Source: Tunturiibacter gelidiferens (lineage in GTDB: Bacteria; Acidobacteriota; Terriglobia; Terriglobales; Acidobacteriaceae). Taken from it: a stretch of DNA of 64,000 nucleotides. The position numbers and the translations under genes were made by a program. Under the pieces are notes generated by a model. That model was not told where the DNA came from. It did not search any database and saw nothing but the letters and a program-made list of their open reading frames with translations. This document shows positions 24,791 through 32,649 of the stretch, piece after piece (the stretch's first letter is position 1; each line of letters starts with the position of its first letter). The DNA lies in contig NZ_JACCCV010000002.1 in assembly GCF_013410115.1 (NCBI RefSeq), positions 434,001-498,000 of the forward strand, in the 5' to 3' direction.

Positions 24791-26701
24791 CTACGACTCT
24801 GCCGAAACAGACTCTTCAACTTTGTCGCCTTCGCCTGGGGCGAGAAAGAGGTTCGTTTCCAAGCCATGCTGGCGGGTGTAGAGATCGTAGTAGCGGCCTT
24901 GCAGTTTGTAGAGCGAGTCATGGGTTCCACGTTCCACGATCCTTCCCTGCTCGATGACGAGGATCTGATCGGCGCGGCGGATTGTGGAGAGTCGATGCGC
25001 GATCACGAAGGTGGTGCGGCCCTGCATGAGGAAGTTGAGACCGCTCTGGATGAGCGCCTCGGACTCTGAGTCGAGCGAACTGGTGGCTTCGTCAAGGATG
25101 AGGATGCGCGGATCGGCAAGGATGGCGCGGGCGATGGAGATACGCTGACGCTGGCCGCCGGAGAGCTTGACGCCTCGTTCGCCGACGACGGTATCGTATT
25201 GTTCGGGAAAGCGCTCGGCGAACTCGTCGACACGGGCGATGCGACTGGCCTCCATCAGCTGTTCTTCGGTGGCTTGCGGGCGGCTGAAGAGGATGTTCTC
25301 TCGGATGGTGCCGTCGAAGAGGAAGGTCTCTTGCAGAACGACTCCGAGCTGCTGGCGGTAGCTGCTGAGTCGAATGGTTGCGAGATCGATGCCGTCGATA
25401 AGAACCTGTCCGCCGACGGCGTTGTGGAAGCCGCAGATGAGCGAGATGATTGTGGACTTGCCGGAGCCCGAGGAACCCACAAGTGCAGTGACGGTGCCGG
25501 GTTTTGAGTCGAAGCTGATGCCGTGGAGGACGGGCTTGTCGGTCTCGTAGGCGAAGGTTACGTTTTGAAAGGCGACGTCACCGTGGATCGGATTGATTAC
25601 GACGGTGCGGTTGGGCTCGCTGTCTTCTTCGCGTTCGTTCAGGATCTCGGTGGTACGGTCCAGGCCCGCGAGAGCTTCGGTGAGCTGAGTGCCGATAGAG
25701 ACAAGCTGAACGATGGGCGCCACCATGAAGGCGAGCAGCATGGTGTACTCCACGTAACCGCCGACATCGAGGCGATGGGCGGCGATCTCTTTCGCGCCGA
25801 GGTACATGATGAGGCCGCCGACGACGCCGAGGACCATCGTCGAGGAGAGGGTCATCAGAGATTGGGCGGTGATGGAGCTGATTACATTCTTGAGGAGCCG
25901 TTCGACGCCTCGAGCAAAGACACGGGCTTCGCTCTCTTCGGCGTGGTAGCCCTTGACGACGCGCACGCCGCCGAGCGATTCGGTGAGGCGGCCAGTGACC
26001 TCGGCGTTGATCTTGGAGCGTTCGCGGAAGATGGGGCGAATCGTCTTGAAGGCTTTCTGCAGGATGAGGCCGAAGACCAGAAGGATGCAGACGGTGAGTA
26101 GCGTCATGCGTCCGCTGATGCGAATCAGGATGCAGAAGGCGATGATTGCGGTGAGGATGCCGCCCACGAACTCGAGTAAGCCGGTACCGACCAGATTGCG
26201 GACACCTTCGACGTCGGTCATGATGCGGGCGACTAAAGTGCCGGTTCGGTTCTCGTCATAAAAGGCTACAGGTAAACGGCCGATGTGTTGTTGAACACGG
26301 GTGCGAAGCTCTGAGATGAGCCGTTGGCCGGCTGTGGAGAGGAGTTGGGTGAGAGTGTAGGAGGTGACTCCCTGCAGGAAAGTGGCGGTCGCAACGGTTC
26401 CAATGATCCAGGGCAGCAGGTTCAATTGATGCTTGTACATTACGTTGTTGATGAGGTAGCGCGAGGAAACCGGCAGAGCAAAGCTGCAGAGACGGTTGAC
26501 GATCATCAACAAAAAACTGCCGGCGAGCAGCCACCGACGCGGCTTGACCAGCTTCCACACCTCGGGCATCACTTTGGTCAGCTTGGGCTTGGGACGCGAG
26601 GCTGTGAGGTCGGCCGCCGTAGCTCTGCCGGTGCCGCGGGACGGGCGGTCTACGGCTTTCATACCGCCGCCAAAGCTGGATGGACCGAAAGAAGAGGACA
26701 T
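24791..26701 (-). CDS. ABC exporter, fused permease-ATPase (MsbA/lipid or drug type)
   Basis: 636 aa half-transporter. The N-terminal 45 residues are Gly/Ser/Lys-rich and cytoplasmic; six membrane helices span about 55-345; the nucleotide-binding domain has Walker A GSSGSGKST (about 405), signature LSGGQRQRISIARAI and Walker B LILDEATSSLD with a downstream H-loop (VIAHRLSTI). All catalytic motifs are canonical, so it can act as a homodimer. MsbA-type flipping of lipid A or export of drugs or lipids are both possible. The ATG at 26701 is the start. Downstream of the small membrane protein gene on the same strand (27-nt gap). Confidence 0.9.
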   Translation of the reverse strand: MSSSFGPSSFGGGMKAVDRPSRGTGRATAADLTASRPKPKLTKVMPEVWKLVKPRRWLLAGSFLLMIVNRLCSFALPVSSRYLINNVMYKHQLNLLPWIIGTVATATFLQGVTSYTLTQLLSTAGQRLISELRTRVQQHIGRLPVAFYDENRTGTLVARIMTDVEGVRNLVGTGLLEFVGGILTAIIAFCILIRISGRMTLLTVCILLVFGLILQKAFKTIRPIFRERSKINAEVTGRLTESLGGVRVVKGYHAEESEARVFARGVERLLKNVISSITAQSLMTLSSTMVLGVVGGLIMYLGAKEIAAHRLDVGGYVEYTMLLAFMVAPIVQLVSIGTQLTEALAGLDRTTEILNEREEDSEPNRTVVINPIHGDVAFQNVTFAYETDKPVLHGISFDSKPGTVTALVGSSGSGKSTIISLICGFHNAVGGQVLIDGIDLATIRLSSYRQQLGVVLQETFLFDGTIRENILFSRPQATEEQLMEASRIARVDEFAERFPEQYDTVVGERGVKLSGGQRQRISIARAILADPRILILDEATSSLDSESEALIQSGLNFLMQGRTTFVIAHRLSTIRRADQILVIEQGRIVERGTHDSLYKLQGRYYDLYTRQHGLETNLFLAPGEGDKVEESVSAES

Positions 26702-26728
26702 AGCTAAGTTGAGTTTACGCTGGAGGCG

Positions 26729-27109
26729 CTAGGATACGAGGCGAGCGCGGCGAGCGGAGATGAAAGAGCGGACGCAAAAGAGCACGTAGATCAGGCAGAA
26801 GAGACAAAGTGCACCCTTCTCTTCGACGGCTATGGGGTGAGGAAACGAGGCGCCCCGGGAGAGTCTGAGCGTGTCGATGGCGGAGGGAATCATTCCCAGA
26901 AAGACCAGCAACGCTACCGTGACGGAGATGTGCATCCAGAGGCTGCGTTTTTTGGAGTCTTCAGTATTCGCCATAACACCGAAGAGGACAAAGAAGACGC
27001 CGATGCCGCTGGGGATCAGCGCCGTAGGATGAGCGCTACCCGTGGTGAGATAGCCTGTAATGCCAAGCAAAATGAGCAGGACGCCAAAGGCGATAGTAAG
27101 TTTTGCCAT
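26729..27109 (-). CDS. Small four-helix membrane protein
   Basis: 126 aa with four hydrophobic helices (about residues 5-25, 33-50, 62-82 and 97-117). I do not recognise a family beyond a general similarity to small uncharacterised membrane proteins. A frame is open from 27136, but the ATG at 27109 has AAGGAG eight nt upstream and begins MAKLTIAFGVLLILLG, so it is the start. It precedes the ABC exporter gene by 27 nt on the same strand, so the two may form an operon. Confidence 0.72.
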   Translation of the reverse strand: MAKLTIAFGVLLILLGITGYLTTGSAHPTALIPSGIGVFFVLFGVMANTEDSKKRSLWMHISVTVALLVFLGMIPSAIDTLRLSRGASFPHPIAVEEKGALCLFCLIYVLFCVRSFISARRARLVS

Positions 27110-27276
27110 GAAGTGGAACTCCTTGATAGAACGCAATATCAGGATACTTCAATGGCGTGGCTAGCCCTCCGCGAAGGGGCGGTAGAGAGGATTTATAACT
27201 GCCCAGAAGGGCGCGAGCACCAGAACCGGCATCCGCGAAATCGCTGAGACGTACCTGAGTGGGTGCTGGACAGCAA

Positions 27277-27307
27277 AAAATACCCAACCTCAACGGCTGG
27301 GTATTTT
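27277..27307 (-). terminator. Terminator after the frameshifted secreted-protein gene
   Basis: AAAATACCCA pairs with TGGGTATTTT (10 bp, with two further GG/CC pairs across a bulge), followed on the minus strand by TTTTTTGC. It lies 16 nt beyond the stop at 27324. Confidence 0.83.
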
Positions 27308-27323
27308 GCGACGATAACTTCCG

Positions 27324-27664
27324 CTATCTTGGACCGTTCATCATGTGCGACATCGCAGTCTCATAGCCACGACGAAAACCATCGCGATAATCACTCCGTG
27401 CGCTTGAGGGCACGTGCGGATGACGGTACTCATCGCGATTATTTACGTCGGGCCGGCGATGGTTGTCGAAATCTTTGCGGGCTCCTTCGATGCCATCATG
27501 GTAGCCCTGCCGTTGAATGTCGCGGAACTCCTGCGGTGGAACGTCCCATCCGGCTGGTCCCTGCCCGTAGCCTGGTGCCGGCTGGGGGTATGACTGAGCA
27601 ACACGCAACCTGGAGCTGCAAGTGCAATAGCAAGTGCTGGAATAGCGATTCGACGAATCTTCAT
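27324..27664 (-). pseudogene. Small secreted protein gene broken by a frameshift
   Basis: The ATG at 27664 has an ideal GGAGGT nine nt upstream and starts a signal peptide (MKIRRIAIPALAIALAAPG). Around codon 18-20 the coherent coding sequence moves to another frame: LRVAQSYPQPAPGYGQ follows, then RDIQRQGYHDGIEGARKDF, DVNNRDEYRHPHVP and SDYRDGFRRGYETAMSH, which resemble a family of small acidobacterial proteins with DxRxGF/GY repeats. In the first frame the downstream text is nonsense-like and stops at 27443. A one-base change near GCTCCAGGTTGCG would restore one reading frame of about 113 codons. Either a real frameshift mutation or a sequence error; programmed slippage is less likely because no slippery heptamer is seen. 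Confidence 0.68.
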
Positions 27665-27668
27665 TTGA

Positions 27669-27720
27669 ACTTACCTCCGTGCGTATTACACACACATACC
27701 TCAGTGCGTATTACACACAC
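27669..27720 (-). repeat. 25-nt tandem duplication containing the ribosome-binding site
   Basis: On the minus strand the unit GTGTGTAATACGCAC, then T/G, GAGGTA, T/A, GT occurs twice in a row (27718-27694 and 27693-27669) with two mismatches. The gene-proximal copy supplies the GGAGGT Shine-Dalgarno of the frameshifted gene; the distal copy carries TGAGGT. Confidence 0.8.
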
Positions 27721-27761
27721 CTATTCAGATGAGGAATCTCGATCTCTTGTTTGTCTATGGG

Positions 27762-28649
27762 CTAGGCGGCACTCTTCTTGATTGCAACTAATATATCTTC
27801 CGGTTTCCACTCGTTGGTGGGGTACCAGTCGACGATCTTGCCATCTTTGCCGATGAGGACAGTCGAGAGAGAGTGGGTGAGGGATTTGTTGTCGCCGGGG
27901 GTGACGCCTACATTGAAAAATTGTGTCATCGCAGGTAACTCTTTCTCTGTTGGCGCAGCGAAGTCCCAGTGGAGAAACTTTTCGTTGGTGTAGTTGCCGG
28001 TATAGGCGCCGCCGTAGCTGCGAAGAACCTTGGGCGTGTCGTAGGTGGGATCGAAACTGACGCTGATGAGATGGGTCTGTCTGTAGAGGGCTGGGTCAGC
28101 GGCAAGCGCTTTGTCGATGTCGGAGAAGTTGTGGCTCATGCGAGGACAAAAGTCTGCGAGCTGGCAACGAGTGTAGATGAAAGTCATCAGCACGACCTTG
28201 CCCTTGAACTGGTCGAGGTGAATTGTGCGAGCGCTCTGGTTGAGGAGTTTGAAGTCGGGAACAACATCGCCTGCGGTGGGAACGTGGTAGGAGACGGGAG
28301 GCTTGTAGTCGGGGCGGGCCTGCGCGATGACGACGATGTCTTCGAGACGAACATTTCCATAGCTGTCGCCCTCCTTGTCGGCTAAGACCTTGGCTGTGAT
28401 ACGGTCGCCGGCGTGGAGCTCGTTGACGACGCTGGGATCTGCGAGCTTGTAGTCCATAGTCATCGCCTCCATAAAGCCGGGAACCTTCTCGCCATCGAGC
28501 GTGACGTGGGTGGCATCGGTGGAGAGGACTCTACCGCGAATGGTGAAGGTCTTTGCGGCAGAAGGTGGTTTGGATGCCGTAGACGTGTTCTGATGACAGC
28601 CAGCGAAGAGAACAAGGAAGGTAAGAAGAAGTAAAGGCTTGCGGGACAC
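27762..28649 (-). CDS. CusF-like copper-binding domain fused to SCO1/SenC thioredoxin-fold lipoprotein
   Basis: 295 aa. Lipobox LFAGC with Cys18 as the lipidated residue. Residues about 33-110 form a CusF-type copper-binding domain (VPGFMEAMTMDYKLAD). Residues about 123-290 are SCO1/SenC, which delivers copper to cytochrome c oxidase CuA: the copper cysteines are C162 and C168 in YTRCQLADFCPRM, a C-x5-C spacing rather than the usual C-x3-C, and the conserved His lies in THSLSTVLIGKDG. Probably anchored to the inner membrane facing the periplasm. The start ATG/GTG at 28649 is followed by positively charged residues. No cytochrome oxidase gene is nearby. Confidence 0.88.
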   Translation of the reverse strand: MSRKPLLLLTFLVLFAGCHQNTSTASKPPSAAKTFTIRGRVLSTDATHVTLDGEKVPGFMEAMTMDYKLADPSVVNELHAGDRITAKVLADKEGDSYGNVRLEDIVVIAQARPDYKPPVSYHVPTAGDVVPDFKLLNQSARTIHLDQFKGKVVLMTFIYTRCQLADFCPRMSHNFSDIDKALAADPALYRQTHLISVSFDPTYDTPKVLRSYGGAYTGNYTNEKFLHWDFAAPTEKELPAMTQFFNVGVTPGDNKSLTHSLSTVLIGKDGKIVDWYPTNEWKPEDILVAIKKSAA

Positions 28650-28707
28650 GGGCAGACTCCTGAGTCAATGATAATGGCTGAACTGTGAGACTACGAAGGA
28701 GCGATTG

Positions 28708-29865
28708 ATGGAGCGAAGTAAGAATGGGGCACCTTCTCAAGGGCTGATGCACTTTGGGCTAATGCTTGCTGGTCTTGGGACAGCCTTGCTGGGACCGATT
28801 CTTCCTTTGCTGGCGAAGCAGTGGGGGATGGTGGACGCTCAAAGCGGACTTTTGATGACGGCGAAGTTCTGCGGCGCGTTTCTTGGTGGAGTCACGGTGT
28901 CACAAAAGCTGAGGTGGAGTCTGCTGGTGGGGTTGGTTGCGGGCGCAGCGGGATTCGGCGGCTTTGCGCTGTCTCCGTCGATGGGCGTTGGGTGCGCAGG
29001 TTTGTTTGTGGGTGGATTTGGGCTGGGGCAGATCATTACTTCGATCAACATTCTGGCTGGCCGCAGGCTCACGGCGCATCGGGGTTCGGCTTTGTCGCTG
29101 TTGAATTTTTCGTTCAGTCTGGGAGCCATGCTGTCTGCGCTTCTGGCTGCATGGCTGTTGCCGCACTTTGTGCTGAGGGGAGTGCTTGCGGGATTCGCAG
29201 GACTGTTCGTGATTGGCCTGTTGGTGCTGTGGATGCAGATGCGTGGAGAAGTTTCGGGTGTTGAAGACTTCGACGCTGCGTCGACAGAGACCGGGCCGCA
29301 GATGGGGTTGAGCGGAAGAGTCTATCTCTACTTCGCTGGGCTGCTTGTGCTCTATGGCGGGTTGGAGACGTGCCTGAGCGGGTGGCTGACGACGTTCGCA
29401 CTGAGGTATGGCGAAAAGACTCTGACGGTGAGTGAGTATACGACGCTGCTGCTTTGGATGGCGCTGACATTCGGGCGTCTGGGCGCTTCGGCAGTAATGC
29501 TGCACGTGGGAGAGAAGACTACACAGCGATGGAGTTTGGCACTGGCGGCCGGGTTCACGGCTGCTCTGGCGATGGCGCATTCCGCTGGGGCCATTGCTGG
29601 CTTTGCCGTTCTCCTAGGGCTCAGTTTGGCGCCGTTTTTTCCAGCCACCTTTGCGCTGCTGATGGCCGAACGGCCAACTGCGCGGCAGGCAGGCATCGTG
29701 GTCGCGGTCTCGGGATTGGGGGCAGCGGCGTTGCCCTGGATGATGGGAGTAATTTCTACGCGGACAGGATCGCTGCAGCTGGCGCTCGGTCTGCCTTTTG
29801 CGGCCGCCTTGGGACTGCTCGCGATGAGTTTGGTTACAGCGCGGACGCGGCAGGCCGCGGACTAA
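28708..29865 (+). CDS. Major facilitator superfamily transporter
   Basis: About 385 aa with 12 predicted membrane helices in two six-helix halves separated by a charged loop (around residues 180-205). N-half helix 1-2 region has LGPILPLLAKQWGM, typical of the FucP/sugar-porter-like and YbjJ-type MFS groups. The substrate is not evident. The ATG at 28708 has AAGGAG six nt upstream; a TTG three nt earlier is less likely. It is divergent from the CusF-SCO gene with a 58-nt gap between start codons, so the promoters must overlap. Confidence 0.85.
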   Translation: MERSKNGAPSQGLMHFGLMLAGLGTALLGPILPLLAKQWGMVDAQSGLLMTAKFCGAFLGGVTVSQKLRWSLLVGLVAGAAGFGGFALSPSMGVGCAGLFVGGFGLGQIITSINILAGRRLTAHRGSALSLLNFSFSLGAMLSALLAAWLLPHFVLRGVLAGFAGLFVIGLLVLWMQMRGEVSGVEDFDAASTETGPQMGLSGRVYLYFAGLLVLYGGLETCLSGWLTTFALRYGEKTLTVSEYTTLLLWMALTFGRLGASAVMLHVGEKTTQRWSLALAAGFTAALAMAHSAGAIAGFAVLLGLSLAPFFPATFALLMAERPTARQAGIVVAVSGLGAAALPWMMGVISTRTGSLQLALGLPFAAALGLLAMSLVTARTRQAAD

Positions 29866-29910
29866 TTCCGAAGTCTGTTTTTCCTGCGACGGTGGGCGTA
29901 TAACCGAAGG

Positions 29911-32649
29911 ATGGACGGTCGTCGACTGCTGCCGGATGGGATCGCTGAGGCGTTGGAACAGGGTGCAGTCGTGGTGACGGGCAACCAGCGGGCAGCACGC
30001 GCCATTCGGCGCGGGTGGGATCAGCGCAACAGTGCTTCGGGGCTTACAAGCTGGACGCCCGCAACTGTGATGTCGTGGGATGCATGGCTTGCGAACATGT
30101 GGCATCGGCTGGTGGTAGACGCCCACGTCGCGGAGATGATGTTGAATCGGTCACAGGAGCATGTGGTGTGGCGTTCCATTCTCGAAGCAGACGATGAGCT
30201 GGCAAGTCTGCGAACTGTGGACTCGCTGGCTGTAATGGCGGCAGAGGCTTGGCAGCTGATATGCAGTTACGATGGGCAAACAGGCCTGCAGGAAGCGATC
30301 GGCAACTCGGATACACGGTCGTTTCAGCTATGGGCGCACACGTTTGAACGTCTATGCCAGGCTGAGAGATTCATCGCACAGGCCCAGGTAGAAGACAAGC
30401 TATGTGAAGAACTCGAAAAGGGTTTCGCGAGAATCAGTTTCTTTGAGCTCACCGCGGGCAGGGTTGTGTTGGTTGGATTCGATCATATGACCCCAACGCA
30501 AAGTCGGCTGGTGGAGGCCTTACTCTCGACGGGGATTCAGGTAGAGGAGTTGCGGATAACTATTGCTGCGCAGCGACGCTTACTGGTAGAAGCGAACGAT
30601 GGCCCGGAGGAGTTGTTTATCGCAGCGCGCTGGATGCGGACATTTCTTGAAGAGAACGCAGGGGCGACTGTCGCAGTAATCGTGCCTGCGCTTGAGAGCG
30701 AGCGCAGAGAGATCGACCGGGTGCTTCGGGAAGTGTTGGCACCTGAGCTTGAAGACATCCGCGCAGACGATCACGTTAAACCTTATGAGTTTTCGCTCGG
30801 TTCAACGTTGATCGAGACTCCCATGGTTGCTACCGCGTTCGATCTACTGCGATGGTCAAGCGAGCCGTTGCCGCTGGAGACGGTGAGTGCATTGCTGCTG
30901 TCGCCTTACTTCGCAGTGCGCACTGGAGAGGCGAGTGCACGCGCGGAGTTCGATGCCTTTGAACTCCGTAAAGCTCGAATGCTGCGACCGGAGATCTCGC
31001 TGCGCGGACTGATCGAGATGATGGATCGATCAAAACGCAGGTCTAAACTCTCGCAACTGCTTCGTACATTGCGCGCAATGCTGAGAGTTGCGGACCGATT
31101 GCAAGGACTTGATGCGCGTTCGCATGCAGACTGGGCAGAAAAGATGCGGGAGATTCTGGTAACGGCGGCGTGGGCCTCTAGAGACAGGGAGACCAGCGTT
31201 GAATTTCAGACACGGCGCAAGTGGGAGAGTGCCCTGGATGAGCTCGCAACGCTGGACTTCGATGGCGTACCTGTCGACTTTGCACAAGCGCTGGGAGCTA
31301 TCGAAAGAATTGCTCGCCAGACTATGTTTGCGCCGGAGTCGCGAGAAGCTCCCGTGCAGGTGATGGGTCCGTTGGAGGCTGCTGGAAGCACCTTTGACGC
31401 GGTGTGGTTCTTACGTGCGGGCGAGCTGGGTTGGCCGATGCCGACCGTTGGTAGTTCCCTGCTGCCCTGGCATCTGCAAAGTGAATTGGAGATGCCGGGA
31501 ACAGATGCACCGCTGGACAGCGAACGCGCGCGAAGGATCACGGAGCGGATTGCTGCAAGTGCGAGCACTATCGTGTTCAGTTACGCAAAGGAGATTTCGG
31601 AGGGGAACCAGCGACCTTCGCCGTTACTGACCGGGCTCAGCCTGGAGGCGGTTGGAGCCGCCGAGCTCCTAGAGCGTGAGCCGCAGCGCTCAATTGTTGA
31701 GTTGGAAGAGATCGCGGACATTGCTGAGGTTCAGGCATTACCGGACCGCGTGATTCGCGGCGGCGCAAGAGTTTTGGAATTGCAGGCGGCGTGCGGTTTT
31801 CGGGCCTTTGCTGAGAAGCGGTTGTGGGCGACAGAGCTTGAATCGATCGAACCTGGCATGGATGCGAGAGAGAGCGGTACGGCGGTACACAAGGCGCTCG
31901 AGATCTTTTGGGACAAGGTGAAGACGCAGGACAATCTGCGGTCGATGACCACGGAGGAACGCAATGAGGCGCTGGAGTGGTGTGCCGCTCAGGCATTGAA
32001 GAAGACAGCAGAAGCGAGTGCGACCAATTGGGACGAAGCGTATGTAGAGGTGCAACGCGAGAGATTGCGCAGACTTCTTTCGGGATGGCTTGAGCTGGAG
32101 TTGGAGCGAAGACTACCCTTCGAGGTCAAGCTCAGCGAGAAAGAGCTTAGAGATGTCCGCGTTGGTCCGCTACGCCTGAGTGTTCGTATGGACCGGGTCG
32201 ACGTAGTGGAAGACGGTGAGGTGCTGATTGACTACAAGACAGGCCACGCGTCGCCCAACGACTGGCTGACTTCAAGACCCGACGCTCCACAGCTTCCGTT
32301 GTATGCCATCCTCACGCAAGCGGATCGGTTGCAGGGAGTCGCTTTCGGTCTGGTCCGGGCAGGTGAGGGCCGGGGTCTAAAGGGCTACGCGGTAGGTGAT
32401 GGCGTTCTACCCAAGCCAAGCAAACTGAAAGACGCCCCAACACTCGAAGGTCAGGTGGATCGGTGGAGAGAAGTGTTGGTGACGCTAGCAGAAGAGTTTT
32501 ATTCGGGCGACGCGCGTGTGAGTCCAAAGACGTATCCGCGAACCTGCGCTCACTGTGAACAGAGGATCTTATGCAGGCTTGACGTCTCACTGCTTGAGGA
32601 GGACGAGGAGGAGGAGGAGGACTTTGGGGCGGGGGTGAGCCGTGGCTGA
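29911..32649 (+). CDS. AddB-like PD-(D/E)XK nuclease with Fe-S cysteines
   Basis: 912 aa. This resembles the large 'probable DNA repair' AddB-like family that partners an AddA-like helicase in double-strand-break end processing. The N-terminal part begins VVVTGNQRAARAIRRG, a decayed Walker A region, as in AddB. The C-terminal nuclease motif is LIDYKTGHAS (about residue 772). An Fe-S staple is suggested by Cys in LQAACGFRAF (about 625) together with CAHCEQRILC (C-x2-C-x5-C, about 872-881). A Glu-rich stretch precedes the end. ATG at 29911; the last eight bases overlap the helicase gene. Confidence 0.85.
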   Translation: MDGRRLLPDGIAEALEQGAVVVTGNQRAARAIRRGWDQRNSASGLTSWTPATVMSWDAWLANMWHRLVVDAHVAEMMLNRSQEHVVWRSILEADDELASLRTVDSLAVMAAEAWQLICSYDGQTGLQEAIGNSDTRSFQLWAHTFERLCQAERFIAQAQVEDKLCEELEKGFARISFFELTAGRVVLVGFDHMTPTQSRLVEALLSTGIQVEELRITIAAQRRLLVEANDGPEELFIAARWMRTFLEENAGATVAVIVPALESERREIDRVLREVLAPELEDIRADDHVKPYEFSLGSTLIETPMVATAFDLLRWSSEPLPLETVSALLLSPYFAVRTGEASARAEFDAFELRKARMLRPEISLRGLIEMMDRSKRRSKLSQLLRTLRAMLRVADRLQGLDARSHADWAEKMREILVTAAWASRDRETSVEFQTRRKWESALDELATLDFDGVPVDFAQALGAIERIARQTMFAPESREAPVQVMGPLEAAGSTFDAVWFLRAGELGWPMPTVGSSLLPWHLQSELEMPGTDAPLDSERARRITERIAASASTIVFSYAKEISEGNQRPSPLLTGLSLEAVGAAELLEREPQRSIVELEEIADIAEVQALPDRVIRGGARVLELQAACGFRAFAEKRLWATELESIEPGMDARESGTAVHKALEIFWDKVKTQDNLRSMTTEERNEALEWCAAQALKKTAEASATNWDEAYVEVQRERLRRLLSGWLELELERRLPFEVKLSEKELRDVRVGPLRLSVRMDRVDVVEDGEVLIDYKTGHASPNDWLTSRPDAPQLPLYAILTQADRLQGVAFGLVRAGEGRGLKGYAVGDGVLPKPSKLKDAPTLEGQVDRWREVLVTLAEEFYSGDARVSPKTYPRTCAHCEQRILCRLDVSLLEEDEEEEEDFGAGVSRG

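Noticed and set aside
27679..27706. dif-like arm AGTGCGTATTA
   Set aside because: Only the left arm resembles a XerC site; the right arm does not match and the motif is duplicated as a tandem repeat.
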